Assembly (NCBI RefSeq): GCF_024124375.1
Contig: NZ_JAMXRZ010000001.1
Span: 86,236-150,235, forward strand
Length of the DNA: 64,000 bases
Reading direction: 5' to 3'
DNA from: Klenkia sp. PcliD-1-E
GTDB taxonomy: Bacteria > Actinomycetota > Actinomycetes > Mycobacteriales > Geodermatophilaceae
Shown: positions 8,095-16,200 of the stretch, piece by piece
How the letters are laid out: each line of letters starts with the position of its first letter
How positions within the stretch are numbered: position 1 is the first letter of the stretch
Position numbers and translations under genes: made by a program
The notes under the pieces: generated by a model
Seen by the model: only the letters and a program-made list of their open reading frames with translations
The model's database searches: none
What the model was told of the DNA's origin: nothing

Positions 8095-9018
8095 GTGGAC
8101 CTGCCCAGCCTGGACCTCAACCTGGTCGTCGTCCTGCAGGCCCTGCTCGAGGAGCGCAACGTCACCCGCGCGGGCAGGCGCGTGGGCCTCAGCCAGTCCG
8201 GCGCCAGCACCGCGCTGGCGCGGCTGCGCCGGCACTTCGACGACCCGGTGCTGGTGCGGGCCGAGGGCGGCTACCAGCTGACCCCGTTGGCGGTGGCCCT
8301 GCAGGCCCAGCTGGGCCCGCTGCTGCAGCAGCTGACCGACGTGGTGAACGCCCAGCCGCGCTTCGACCCCGCGACCACCCGGCGCCGGTTCGCGATCGGC
8401 TGCTCGGACTCGGTGCTCGCGGTGCTCGGACCGCGGATCTCGGCCGCGGTCGAGCGGCAGGCACCCGGGGTGGTCCTGGACTTCCGTGCCCTCGACGGCC
8501 GGCTGCTCACCGACCCGGACGCGGTGCTGCAGGACGTCGACCTGCTGATCAGCTCGCGGGGCACGGTGGCCCTGCCGGGGGTGCCCAACGCCGACCTCTA
8601 CCAGGACCGATGGGTCTGCCTGGCCTGGCGCGGCAACACCGACGTGCCCGAGCAGCTGGGCCTGGACGACGTCCGGCGGGCGGGCTGGGTCATCCCGTTC
8701 CACGACGTCGTCCCGGCCACCCCGGCCGACACCGCGCTCAGCGGGCTGTCGATCGAGCGACGCTGTGCGGTGCGGTGCGAGTCCTTCGCGTCGCTGCCCC
8801 GGCTGCTGGTGGGGACAGGCCACCTCGCCCTGGTCCCGCAGCGGCTGGTGCCCCGCCCGGCGGAGGGGGACCTGCGGGAGCTGCGGATGCCGGTGGCGCT
8901 GCCGCCGATCACCCAGGCGGCCTGGTGGTACGCCGGCCGGCGCCTGGACCCCGGCCACCAGTGGCTGGTCGCCACCCTGCGCGCCGAGGCGACCGGGGTG
9001 GACCCGTTGCCAGGTTGA
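8095..9018 (+). CDS. LysR-family transcriptional regulator
   Basis: A 307-residue regulator. The N-terminal winged helix-turn-helix is clear (LDLNLVVVLQALLEERNVTRAGRRVGLSQSGASTALARLRRHFDDPVLVR), followed by a linker helix and a two-lobed effector-binding domain ending with TQAAWWYAGRRLDPGHQWL, which resembles the NodD/PcpR-like subgroup. The GTG at 8095 was chosen because a GGAGG at 8086-8090 precedes it and it begins exactly at the domain; an in-frame ATG at 8059 is the alternative. It is divergent from the 7559-7870 gene, its most likely target. The inducer is unknown. Confidence 0.88.
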   Translation: MDLPSLDLNLVVVLQALLEERNVTRAGRRVGLSQSGASTALARLRRHFDDPVLVRAEGGYQLTPLAVALQAQLGPLLQQLTDVVNAQPRFDPATTRRRFAIGCSDSVLAVLGPRISAAVERQAPGVVLDFRALDGRLLTDPDAVLQDVDLLISSRGTVALPGVPNADLYQDRWVCLAWRGNTDVPEQLGLDDVRRAGWVIPFHDVVPATPADTALSGLSIERRCAVRCESFASLPRLLVGTGHLALVPQRLVPRPAEGDLRELRMPVALPPITQAAWWYAGRRLDPGHQWLVATLRAEATGVDPLPG

Positions 9019-9051
9019 CCGTCAGGGCGGACCCGGACGACGTCCCCGGGG

Positions 9052-9501
9052 TCAGCCCGCCGGACCGCTGGGCATGAGCGCCCAGACGGTCTTGCAGTCC
9101 TCGCGGGTGGTCCAGCCGCAGGACAGCGAGACGTGCGAGACCATGCCCAGGCCCATCCCGCCCTGGGCCGGGTCGCGCGTGGCCTCGGGTCGCGGCGGGT
9201 TCTCGGTGTCGCGGTCGGAGACCAGGACGAGCAACCCGTCCCGGGCTGCGCGGACCTCGACCTCGACGGGCGGTCGCCCGTGCCGCAGCCCGTTGGACAT
9301 CAGCTCGTCGAGGGCGAGCACGCACTGCTCGATGCGGTCCTCGTCCAGGTCGGGCAACCCCGATGTCTCGACCGGGTCGGTGATCCGGGCCCGGAACTGC
9401 CGCCGGACGTGGGTCAGCTCCTCGAGGTCGGTCGGCATCCACGACCAGCAGGCCTCCGAGGGCGGCGGGTCCCTGCGGGTCCATGCATGCCCAGCCGACA
9501 T
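9052..9501 (-). CDS. RsbW-like serine-kinase-type ATPase (anti-sigma regulator)
   Basis: A 149-residue GHKL ATPase of the single-domain anti-sigma type. The N box (CVLALDELMSNGLRHGRPP near residue 76), a G1-like VSDRD segment near 104 and a G2-like GGMGLGMVSHV near 127 are visible. Such proteins bind a partner sigma factor or anti-sigma antagonist and phosphorylate the antagonist on Ser. The ATG at 9501 was chosen because GAGGGG lies just upstream. A DosR-like dyad lies 71 nt upstream, and a STAS-domain protein that could be a partner is encoded at 15266-15700. Confidence 0.78.
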   Translation of the reverse strand: MSAGHAWTRRDPPPSEACWSWMPTDLEELTHVRRQFRARITDPVETSGLPDLDEDRIEQCVLALDELMSNGLRHGRPPVEVEVRAARDGLLVLVSDRDTENPPRPEATRDPAQGGMGLGMVSHVSLSCGWTTREDCKTVWALMPSGPAG

Positions 9502-9571
9502 CGTCCTGCCCCTCGTCGCGCCGCACCCCGACAGCGCAGACACCTGCCACTGCCCGGCGCGCTGCACCTGA

Positions 9572-9591
9572 AACGGGACCTAGGTCCTGAA
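9572..9591. promoter_or_regulatory. DosR/DevR-box-like dyad
   Basis: AACGGGACCTAGGTCCTGAA, with a perfect 12-bp core GGACCTAGGTCC, lies in the divergent region between the RsbW-like gene and the gene at 9678. It resembles the mycobacterial DosR consensus TTSGGGACTWWAGTCCCSAA at most positions. It could serve both promoters. Confidence 0.5.
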
Positions 9592-9677
9592 TCGGGACGA
9601 CCGGGTTGACCCGGGTGGGCCCGGGTCGGTGGACTGAGCCATAGCGATACAGGACCGTCCATTCCCCAGGGGGGCTC

Positions 9678-10199
9678 GTGGTCACCACCTCCGGCGCGGC
9701 ACGTCCATCCCGGGTACGGACCCAGGGACGCCTGTTGCGCCCCGACGAGCGAGCGGTCGTGGAGCGGATGGCCGAGGTGTTCCCGGGTGGGCGGAGCCTG
9801 GTCGCGGACCTGCACCTCGCGCGAGTGCGCGAGGCGGTCAGCTGGGTGGGCGAGTGCTGTGCCCGATCCGTGGTCCTGGTCGAGCACTGGGGACGGCGGG
9901 CCGGGGCAGTGGCCTTGCCGGTCCGGGGCCTGCTCCTGGACGACCGAGGTCTGGTGAACGGTGACGTCGCGGTCCTCGTCCACGGCGACGCACTGGTCGG
10001 TCTCGTCGTCAGGGGTCGGCCTGCCCGCCTCGTCCCCGCACTGCTCGACCCGGCCAGGTTGACGGTGGTCCCCGAGCCGCGGCGTCCTGCCCACCTCGGC
10101 GCGGCGTCGTCCTCGCGTGCCGGTCTGGTGCACAGCCCTGCGGTGGCGTCATCCCGCCTCCCGGGCCTCGCTGGGGGGGCGTCATCTGCGTCGGCCTGA
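9678..10199 (+). CDS. hypothetical protein, 173 residues
   Basis: Not recognised. The GTG start follows a GGGGGG tract at suitable spacing. The central part (RPDERAVVERMAEVFPGGRSLVADLHLARVREAV, then alternating hydrophobic strands) looks like a soluble alpha/beta protein, while the last 35 residues are Ser/Ala-rich and unstructured. Third-position GC is high, supporting coding. It diverges from the RsbW-like gene across the DosR-like box, which suggests a stress-linked role, by inference only. Confidence 0.5.
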   Translation: MVTTSGAARPSRVRTQGRLLRPDERAVVERMAEVFPGGRSLVADLHLARVREAVSWVGECCARSVVLVEHWGRRAGAVALPVRGLLLDDRGLVNGDVAVLVHGDALVGLVVRGRPARLVPALLDPARLTVVPEPRRPAHLGAASSSRAGLVHSPAVASSRLPGLAGGASSASA

Positions 10200-10239
10200 G
10201 CAGGGCCGCGCCGACGGTCGACACGGGGCGCGCCGCACC

Positions 10240-10914
10240 TCACCCGTAGGTCGGGGTCTGCGGCCAGCCCTGCGGGCTGTCCTCCCAGTCCTGCTGCCGC
10301 CCGTACACCGTGCGGTCCATGATGTGGGCGGTGGGCAGGATGGCTTCGGTGCCCCGCGCCCTGGTCGTGTAGGTCAGGTAGGGCCTGCCGTCGTGCAGCA
10401 GGTAGTAGGAGTAGCCGGGGTGCAGGACCTCGGAGCCGTCCTCGGCGAGCTGGGTCCACCCCCAGTCGTGGTGGTAGGTGGTGTCGGCGGAGGACACCCA
10501 GCGGTGGTCCCAGCCCTGCCGGGCCCGCCACGCCTCGAGCTTCTCGATCGGGGCCTGGGAGACCATGGCGAAGGCGATGCCCTCGTCGGCCACGCGCTGC
10601 ATGTTCGCGGGCAGGTTGTCCACCGCCCAGGTGCAGCTGGGGCAGCCCTCGTCCCAGTCGGGCCCGTACATGACGTTCTGGACCAGGAGCAGGTACCTGT
10701 CCCCGAACAGCTCGGTGAGCCGCACCGGGCCGTCGGGTCCGGTGAAGGTGTAGTCCTCGACCTCGACCATGGGCAGCCGTCGGCGGCTGGCCGAGACCCG
10801 GTCGCCGTGCCGGGTGAGCTCCTTCTCGGCTGCGACCTGGACGGCGAGGGCCGCGTCGAACGTGCTGCGGTCGACCACCGCAGGGGTGGCGGCGGGCGGG
10901 TCCAGCTCGGTCAT
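10240..10914 (-). CDS. DUF899 thioredoxin-like protein
   Basis: A 224-residue cytosolic protein with the DUF899 pattern: ELTRHGDRVSASRRRLPMVEVE near residue 34, LVQNVMYGPDWDEGCPSCTWAVDNL near 78, and HDWGWTQLAEDGSEVLHPGYSYYLLHDG. The CPSC pair occupies the thioredoxin active-site position, but the family's reaction is not established. It is monocistronic and converges on the 9678 gene. Confidence 0.85.
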   Translation of the reverse strand: MTELDPPAATPAVVDRSTFDAALAVQVAAEKELTRHGDRVSASRRRLPMVEVEDYTFTGPDGPVRLTELFGDRYLLLVQNVMYGPDWDEGCPSCTWAVDNLPANMQRVADEGIAFAMVSQAPIEKLEAWRARQGWDHRWVSSADTTYHHDWGWTQLAEDGSEVLHPGYSYYLLHDGRPYLTYTTRARGTEAILPTAHIMDRTVYGRQQDWEDSPQGWPQTPTYG

Positions 10915-11028
10915 GGCGGGTCTCCTGTCCGGACGGCGACGGGTCGGGGATCGGCGCCCCCGCGGACGAGGGCGCTGGAGTGAGGACCTGCTCCCTGCTC
11001 GGGACTCATCGGTGACGTCGCCGACCGG

Positions 11029-11754
11029 TCAGCGTTTCAGGACCTCGTGGTGCAGCATGTCCCACGCGCTGACCCGCAGGCCCGGGGTCGTGACGGCGGC
11101 GACCGCGCGCAGGTGGCGGTCGTCGTCGAGGTGGTCCAGCAGCATGGCCGCGAGGTCGTCGCGGGACATGACGGGGCCGTCGATGCGGGTGTCGGCGACG
11201 GCGTAGCCGGTGCCGGGGGAGTTGGTGAGCCCCGGTGGGCGGACGATGGTCCAGTCCAGGTCGCTGGCCGACACGGTTGCCTCCATCTGCTCCATGTCGT
11301 CGTAGACGGTGCGTCCGACGTGGTCGCGCATCACCGAGCGGGACAGTCGTGCCAGGGCTCCGCGCGGCTGGTGGCCGGTGTCGACCCCGCCGGAGGTGAC
11401 GACGAGCAGGCGCCGCCGGTGGTGACGGGTCATGGACTCCACCAGCAGCCGGGCGCTGGTGGAGTAGACCTGCACCGGCTGCCGGGTGAAGGCGGCGCCG
11501 ATGGTGCAGATGACGGCATCGGTGGCCGCGACCGCCGTGTCGACGGTGTCGGGGTCGGTGGCGTCCCCCGCGACGACGCGCAGCCGTTCGTGCCGGATCG
11601 GGAACGCCTCCGGGTGCCTGGTCAGCGCGGCCACCTCGTGCCCGCGGTCCAGGGCCTGCTGCACGACCCGGCGGCCGGTCGGGCCGTTGGCCCCCAGCAC
11701 CAGCAGCCGGGGGTGCCTCGGCCCACCCGGGGGGACGGCGGGGTCGCCGGTCAC
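11029..11754 (-). CDS. NAD(P)-binding SDR-type oxidoreductase (NmrA/YwnB-like)
   Basis: A 241-residue atypical short-chain dehydrogenase. The N-terminal LLVLGANGPTGRRVVQQAL is the glycine-rich dinucleotide loop of NAD(P)H-binding epimerase-like proteins, followed by VICTIGAAF and the VVTSGGV and TIVRPPGLTN segments typical of the YwnB/BVR-B group. The GTG start overlaps the upstream stop by 4 nt, so it is co-translated with the PPOX-like gene and probably controlled by the MarR-type regulator. The substrate is unknown. Confidence 0.8.
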   Translation of the reverse strand: MTGDPAVPPGGPRHPRLLVLGANGPTGRRVVQQALDRGHEVAALTRHPEAFPIRHERLRVVAGDATDPDTVDTAVAATDAVICTIGAAFTRQPVQVYSTSARLLVESMTRHHRRRLLVVTSGGVDTGHQPRGALARLSRSVMRDHVGRTVYDDMEQMEATVSASDLDWTIVRPPGLTNSPGTGYAVADTRIDGPVMSRDDLAAMLLDHLDDDRHLRAVAAVTTPGLRVSAWDMLHHEVLKR

Positions 11755-12242
11755 AGGTCGACGGTGTCGTTGTCGATCGGGTCGCGGCGCGGGGTCCGGG
11801 TGACGGCGGCGCGCAGCGTCTGCAGGGCGTAGGACACCGTGCTGGTGGGGCCCTCCCAGTACTCGGCGCTGTCGGCCTGGATGCGGATGAGGGTCAGCCC
11901 GGGGGTGTCCAGGCCCTGCGGGAACCAGGCCTGCAGCACCTTCGTGTAGAGCTGCTCGGCCTTGGCGCGGTCGTGGACGACCTGCGCGGTGCCGGCGATG
12001 GAGGTCCAGGTGTGGTGGCCGTCGTCGGAGAAGGACACGTTCACCGACGGGGTGGCGCGCAGCTGGCGCACCTTGGCCGAGTCCTCGTGGGCGAAGAACC
12101 ACAGGTCGCCGTCGAACTCGGCTTCCTGCAGGGCCATCGGCCGGCTGACGTGCGTGCCGTCGGCGGTCATGGTGGTCAGCATCGCCACCTTCGCCTTCGT
12201 GACGAGGTCGGCGATGTGCTGCTGGTTCTCGGTGCTGGTCAT
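11751..12242 (-). CDS. pyridoxamine 5'-phosphate oxidase-like (general stress protein 26 type) flavoprotein
   Basis: A 163-residue split-barrel protein: KAKVAMLTTMTADGTHVSRPMA near residue 17, DLWFFAHEDSAKVRQLRATPSVNVSFSD, and WEGPTSTVSYALQTLRA at the end match the GSP26/pyridox-oxidase-like group, which binds FMN or F420. It is first in a two-gene unit with the SDR gene and divergent from a MarR-type gene across a perfect palindrome. A role in redox or electrophile stress is likely, by context. Confidence 0.85.
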   Translation of the reverse strand: MTSTENQQHIADLVTKAKVAMLTTMTADGTHVSRPMALQEAEFDGDLWFFAHEDSAKVRQLRATPSVNVSFSDDGHHTWTSIAGTAQVVHDRAKAEQLYTKVLQAWFPQGLDTPGLTLIRIQADSAEYWEGPTSTVSYALQTLRAAVTRTPRRDPIDNDTVDL

Positions 12243-12262
12243 GGGTGCTCCCCTTCCGAGCG

Positions 12263-12282
12263 ACTTACAGATATCTGTAAGT
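12263..12282. promoter_or_regulatory. perfect 20-bp palindrome, probable MarR operator
   Basis: ACTTACAGATATCTGTAAGT is a perfect palindrome in the region between the divergent PPOX-like and MarR genes, 20 nt from the former start and 58 nt from the latter. It is AT-rich in a very GC-rich region, and its size suits a MarR dimer. Confidence 0.75.
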
Positions 12283-12339
12283 TACTCGCGGTCCTGGATC
12301 CGGCAACCTGGTCAGCCGACGAGGTCGAGGAGGTGCCGC

Positions 12340-12834
12340 GTGCAGGCGACAGGGGATGCAGACCCGGAACTGGACGAGGTGCTGGCCTGGAACCTGGTCC
12401 AGGTGGCCCGGTTCGTCGGGTACCGGATGACGCTGGACCTGGCCGGGCACGGCATCAACCCGATCCAGTTCGGGGTGCTGGCGTTCCTGTCGGTCAGCCC
12501 CGAGATGACCACCTCGCAGATCGCCCGCGCGGTGCTCGTGCGGCCGCAGAGCATGACCCCGCTGCTGGACGGCCTCGAGCAGCGCGGACTGGTGCGCCGC
12601 ACCGGGACCCGGGCCCGCGGCCGGCGCAACCCGGTCCAGATCACCGACGCCGGCAGGGGCCTGCTGCGCGACGCCCGCCCGGTCGCCCGCGCCACCGGCG
12701 AGCTGCAGGACGCCGGCCTCGGCGCCGAGGAGAGCCGGCAGCTCAACCAGCTGCTGCTCAAGGTCGTGCACGCCACGCGTGATCTGCCGCGACCGGACGC
12801 GAGCCTCTACCCCGCCGACCCGGACGGGTTCTGA
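12340..12834 (+). CDS. MarR-family transcriptional regulator
   Basis: A 164-residue winged-helix protein. It has the MarR layout: N-terminal dimerisation helices, then EMTTSQIARAVLVRPQSMTPLLDGLEQRGLVRRTGTRARGRRNPVQITDAGR (recognition helix and wing) and a C-terminal dimerisation helix. The GTG start is preceded by GAGGAGG at good spacing. It is divergent from the PPOX-SDR unit, and the palindrome between them is the likely operator for autorepression and repression of that unit. No cysteine lies in the DNA-binding region, so ligand rather than thiol sensing is more likely. Confidence 0.88.
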   Translation: MQATGDADPELDEVLAWNLVQVARFVGYRMTLDLAGHGINPIQFGVLAFLSVSPEMTTSQIARAVLVRPQSMTPLLDGLEQRGLVRRTGTRARGRRNPVQITDAGRGLLRDARPVARATGELQDAGLGAEESRQLNQLLLKVVHATRDLPRPDASLYPADPDGF

Positions 12835-12855
12835 CCCGGCACCACGCCGGACCCG

Positions 12856-13587
12856 TCAGCCGCGTCCACCGGCTGCGAACAGCTCGTCGGCCAGCGGGTC
12901 GTCGACCGCCTCGATGCCGATCACGTGGCCGAGGCCGTTGCGCGGTCCGCCGAGCTCGGTGGTGGAGACGCAGATCCCGGTGGCCCGGTCGAGGAGGACG
13001 AGGTGGGCGTCGGCGTAGGCGGTGGGTGCGATGCCCTCGAGACGGTCGGCGACGGCGGAGGGCAGCAGGGGGCAGCAGGCGCAGCGGGGTTCGTAGGCCG
13101 GAGCGGGGACGACCGTCGCCGCCCAGCCCGGGCGCCCGCGGTGGTCGACGGCGTGCACGTCGGTGATGGTCGTGCCGGCGGGGCCGCGCTCGGGGTCGCC
13201 GTCCGCCAGTTCGACGGGGTCCAGGCAGGCGATCCAGTGGTAGTCGCGGTAGAAGGGCGCGTCGGTGTCGAAGCGGTCGACCACCGACCGGTCGGCGACC
13301 AGGCCGTCGTCCCGGCGACGGGGTGCCGGCAGCGTCGTGGTGGGCCGTGCGGGTTCTCCGCCGCCGGCGGTGAGCACGACGGCCGAGCCCGGTGGCAGGA
13401 CGCCGGCCTGCAGGAGCCGCCCGTCCAGCGTCTCCACCCGCAATGAACCAGGACGGCGCACCCAGGCCCGCACGGGCTCGGCGTCCCAGCCGCGCCGCGC
13501 GGTGTAGGTCAGCTGGACGGTGCTCCACAGCCACGGCGACGACCGCGCCAGCGCCCGGAAGTCCACCGCCGACAGCTCATCGCCCAT
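12856..13587 (-). CDS. hypothetical protein, 243 residues
   Basis: Not recognised. The N-terminus (VDFRALARSSPWLWSTVQLTYTARR) looks like a helical module followed by a beta-rich region. A CACCPLL segment near residue 172 could bind metal, and the C-terminus GPRNGLGHVIGIEAVDDPLADELF looks structured. No signal peptide or membrane helix. It is divergent from the GGDEF gene across a DosR-like palindrome. Coding is well supported by length and codon use. Confidence 0.7.
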   Translation of the reverse strand: MGDELSAVDFRALARSSPWLWSTVQLTYTARRGWDAEPVRAWVRRPGSLRVETLDGRLLQAGVLPPGSAVVLTAGGGEPARPTTTLPAPRRRDDGLVADRSVVDRFDTDAPFYRDYHWIACLDPVELADGDPERGPAGTTITDVHAVDHRGRPGWAATVVPAPAYEPRCACCPLLPSAVADRLEGIAPTAYADAHLVLLDRATGICVSTTELGGPRNGLGHVIGIEAVDDPLADELFAAGGRG

Positions 13588-13628
13588 CCCGACCCCCCGA
13601 CTTCCCGTCTGCGCCGCACCGTAGTCAG

Positions 13629-13648
13629 GTCGGGACCTTGGTCCCGAC
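13629..13648. promoter_or_regulatory. DosR/DevR-box-like palindrome
   Basis: GTCGGGACCTTGGTCCCGAC is palindromic except for the central TT and fits the DosR consensus at all core GGGAC/GTCCC positions. The perfect arms extend to 13626-13637 and 13640-13651. It lies 41 nt upstream of the 12856-13587 gene and 82 nt upstream of the GGDEF gene. Confidence 0.55.
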
Positions 13649-13730
13649 CTGGACGGGTCGGGTGACCCGTCGGGGTGGACCCGGCATTCGTCCGCTCCAG
13701 CTGTCCTCCGCCGTGGACGTCACCCCCACC

Positions 13731-15164
13731 ATGACCGAGGTGATGGAGTACCGGCCGTCGACGTCGACCGGCGGACGCGGCCACCTGAGGGACGGTTTCC
13801 CGTCCCTCCCCGACGGCGACCAGCTGTCGGCCGTCCTCCGGCTGGTGTCCGCGGTGAGCGGTCGGGACCGGGTCGCGGTCGTGCTGGCCGACCGGTCTGC
13901 CCTCCACTACCTCGGCACGGACGGGGGATGGGCCACGGTGGGCTGGGACGGTGCGCTCTGCGAGGCGACGGTGCTGTGCGGGAGCGTGGTGTCGGTCGCC
14001 GATGCGTCCCTGGATGCCCGGTTCGCCGGCAGCCCCTGGGTCGACGGCCGGCGCGGGACGGTGCGGGCCTACACCGGGGTGCCCCTGGTCTGCGGTGACC
14101 AGGTCGTGGGGAGCTTGTGCAGCACCAGCGGGATCCCTGGAGCCCTGCGCGACGACCAGGTCGCGGCGTTGGGGGACCTCGCCACGCTGGTGGTCGCCGT
14201 GCTGGACCGGTGGTGGGCGGCCGAGGAGCTGGCGACGGCGCACGCCGAACTGGTGCGGGCCCATGCCGACGCGGCCCGCGAGCGTGCCTTCACCCATGCC
14301 CTGCTGGAGGCCCTGCCGGTGGGCGTCGTGGCGGGCGATGCCGACCAGCGGGTGCAGCTGTTCAACCGGGTGAGCAGGCAGTGGCACGGCCAGGACACCG
14401 ACCCCGGGGTGCTCCCCGAACAGCTGTCGGTGGCCTACGACCTGTTCGAGGCGGACGGGGTGACCCCGCTGGCCGAGGACCGCATCCCGCTGCTGCGGGC
14501 CTACCGCGAAGGTCGCGTCGACCATGCCGAGATCGTCATCCGACCCCACGGCCACGCCGCCCGGACGGTGGCCTGCTCGGCCACGCAGGTGCGGGACGAC
14601 GACGGCGAACTGCTCGGCGCGGTGGTCGCGATGGCCGACATCACGCCGCACCGGGACCTCGAGCGCCAGTTGCGCAGCGCCGCACTGCACGACACCTTGA
14701 CCGGTCTGCCGAACCGGCGGCTCCTGCAGGACCGCCTGGAGCACGCCCTGCACTCATCGGGCCGGGACCGCTCCTGGGTGGCGGTGCTCTACGTCGACCT
14801 GGACGGCTTCAAGGCCGTGAACGACCAGCACGGCCACGCGGTCGGGGACGAGGTCCTGGTGCTGGCTGCGCACCGGTTGACCGCATCGGTCCGCACGGGG
14901 GACACGGTGGCCCGGATGGGCGGGGACGAGTTCGTCGTCCTCTGCCCCGGCATCGTGCACACCGAGGAGGTCCAGACCTTGTCCCGGCGCCTGGCGACGG
15001 TCTTCTGCGAACCGCTGGTGACCTCGGCCGGGCCGCACCGGCTGAGCCTGAGCGTCGGGCACGCACTGGGCCAGGCCGACGCCGACCCCACGCGCCTGGT
15101 CGACGCCGCCGACCGGGCGATGTACCGGACGAAGAAGGCTCGGCGCGCAGCTCGAGTTCGTTGA
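13731..15164 (+). CDS. GAF-PAS-GGDEF diguanylate cyclase
   Basis: A 477-residue cytosolic signalling protein. Residues 25-165 look like a GAF domain (VSVADASLDARFAGSPWVDG, GVPLVCGDQVVGSLC), residues 180-310 a PAS domain ending in a DITPHRDLERQL linker, and residues 320-475 a GGDEF domain. The active-site GGDEF is intact at about 397-401 and is preceded five residues earlier by an RTGD inhibitory site, so it should make cyclic di-GMP and be feedback-inhibited. No EAL domain is present. The ATG at 13731 was chosen; GTG 13713 and ATG 13743 are alternatives. A DosR-like box lies upstream. Confidence 0.9.
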   Translation: MTEVMEYRPSTSTGGRGHLRDGFPSLPDGDQLSAVLRLVSAVSGRDRVAVVLADRSALHYLGTDGGWATVGWDGALCEATVLCGSVVSVADASLDARFAGSPWVDGRRGTVRAYTGVPLVCGDQVVGSLCSTSGIPGALRDDQVAALGDLATLVVAVLDRWWAAEELATAHAELVRAHADAARERAFTHALLEALPVGVVAGDADQRVQLFNRVSRQWHGQDTDPGVLPEQLSVAYDLFEADGVTPLAEDRIPLLRAYREGRVDHAEIVIRPHGHAARTVACSATQVRDDDGELLGAVVAMADITPHRDLERQLRSAALHDTLTGLPNRRLLQDRLEHALHSSGRDRSWVAVLYVDLDGFKAVNDQHGHAVGDEVLVLAAHRLTASVRTGDTVARMGGDEFVVLCPGIVHTEEVQTLSRRLATVFCEPLVTSAGPHRLSLSVGHALGQADADPTRLVDAADRAMYRTKKARRAARVR

Positions 15165-15265
15165 GCCGGCGCACCCGCAATCAGGACCTGAGGCCCTGGG
15201 CGCGGGGCCGGCCGGCGCGTTGCATGGGCCCAGCACCGTCAGGTGCGCCGCAACAGGGAGGGTCC

Positions 15266-15700
15266 ATGGGTCTGTCAGCAGGTGCGGCATCGGCGGACGG
15301 TCTCCTGGGCGGCACCGGTCGTGCTGACCCGCTCCCTCAGCACGGACGGATCCGTCACGGGGGCAACAACTCGGCGACGGTGGACACGCTCGACGGGTCC
15401 GTCGTCCTCCGGGACGGTGTGCTGTGCCTGCACGGTGAGGTCGACACCCAGCTCGTCCAGCTCTTCCAGCGCTGCCGGCCCCGGTTCGACGACGTCCGCT
15501 TCGTCGACGCCACCGGGGTCACCTTCATCGGGTGTGCCGGGTTGAGGCTGCTGGCCGCGGTCAGCCCTGCGGCCCCTGTCCGCCTCGCGGCCAGCCCCCT
15601 GGTGCTGAGGCTCGTGCACGCCGTCGGCATGCACGGCTCCTTCGAGCTCGAGCCCGCGGACCCCGCGAGCCGGCCCGCTCGGCTCGCGGCCGCCGGCTGA
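15266..15700 (+). CDS. STAS-domain protein (anti-sigma factor antagonist-like)
   Basis: A 144-residue protein with a STAS fold: VVLRDGVLCLHGEVDTQLVQLFQRC near residue 45, FVDATGVTFIGCAGLRLLAAV near 83 and LRLVHAVGMHGSFEL at the end. In phosphorylatable antagonists the helix starts DSSGL; here the same place reads GCAGL, so the regulatory Ser is missing. It may be an unregulated or differently regulated antagonist. The ATG follows GGGAGGG. A weak DosR-like sequence lies at 15181-15200. The RsbW-like protein at 9052-9501 is a possible partner. Confidence 0.75.
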   Translation: MGLSAGAASADGLLGGTGRADPLPQHGRIRHGGNNSATVDTLDGSVVLRDGVLCLHGEVDTQLVQLFQRCRPRFDDVRFVDATGVTFIGCAGLRLLAAVSPAAPVRLAASPLVLRLVHAVGMHGSFELEPADPASRPARLAAAG

Positions 15701-15719
15701 CGACGACGGACAGCCGGAC

Positions 15720-16034
15720 ATGCCGAACTTCCGCCTCGTCGCCGACCACGGGGAGCCCGCCCAGCACTTCGGTGCCGCCGATGCAGATGCAGCCGAGTCG
15801 CACGCCCGCGAGCTGTCCACCGCGTACCCGACGGCGAAGAGGACCGGGTACCGGCTGGAGCAGGAGACCGACGGGCAGTGGCACCTCGTCCGTGTCTGGC
15901 TACCGCGCCGCGTCGCCTACTACCCCGGAGGGGCGGACACCATGGTCCCGCCCGGTGTGGAACCCGCCGGACCGCTGGCCGAAGGCCACCGCCAGCGGTC
16001 CGCTCCTGGTGGCTCGCCCGGTCCCTGTTCCTAG
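15720..16034 (+). CDS. small hypothetical protein, 104 residues
   Basis: Not recognised. The first 65 residues (PNFRLVADHGEPAQHFGAADADAAESHARELSTAY and a charged strand pair) look folded; the rest is Gly/Pro-rich. The ATG lies 19 nt after the STAS stop. A stem-loop follows the stop closely. It is the last gene before the tRNA fragment that marks the mobile element. Confidence 0.5.
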   Translation: MPNFRLVADHGEPAQHFGAADADAAESHARELSTAYPTAKRTGYRLEQETDGQWHLVRVWLPRRVAYYPGGADTMVPPGVEPAGPLAEGHRQRSAPGGSPGPCS

Positions 16035-16046
16035 GCCGGCTCCGGG

Positions 16047-16063
16047 CGTGGGCCCCGCCCACG
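16047..16063 (+). terminator. short GC stem-loop
   Basis: CGTGGGC (16047-16053) pairs with GCCCACG (16057-16063) around a CCC loop, 12 nt after the stop of the preceding gene. No U-tract. Confidence 0.5.
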
Positions 16064-16079
16064 ATCGGCGGGCTCTGCG

Positions 16080-16124
16080 TGGAGCGGGTGACGAGAATCG
16101 AACTCGCACTGTCAGCTTGGGAAG
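16080..16124 (-). other. 3' half of tRNA-Gly(CCC), probable attachment site of the mobile element
   Basis: Read on the minus strand, these 45 bases give the anticodon loop TTCCCAA, the 3' anticodon stem, the T arm (GAGTTCGATTCTC) and the 3' acceptor strand ending in CCCGC-T-CCA. Upstream on that strand (above 16124) the sequence no longer pairs with the anticodon stem and no D arm or 5' acceptor strand follows. Tyrosine recombinases commonly use tRNA 3' halves, and the integrase gene begins its 3' end 76 bp away, so this is the attachment-site copy left at one end. The intact tRNA should lie at the other end, which I did not find in the window. Confidence 0.82.
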
Positions 16125-16200
16125 GACCAGTGCGGCGCACAAAAGCCCAGCTCAGAGGGCCTGTTTTTGCTTGTCACCCCGCGCGTGACCTAAGAATGAC

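Noticed and set aside
16080..16200. Complete tRNA-Gly gene
   Set aside because: The bases above 16124 do not pair to form the anticodon stem, and no D arm or 5' acceptor strand is present.
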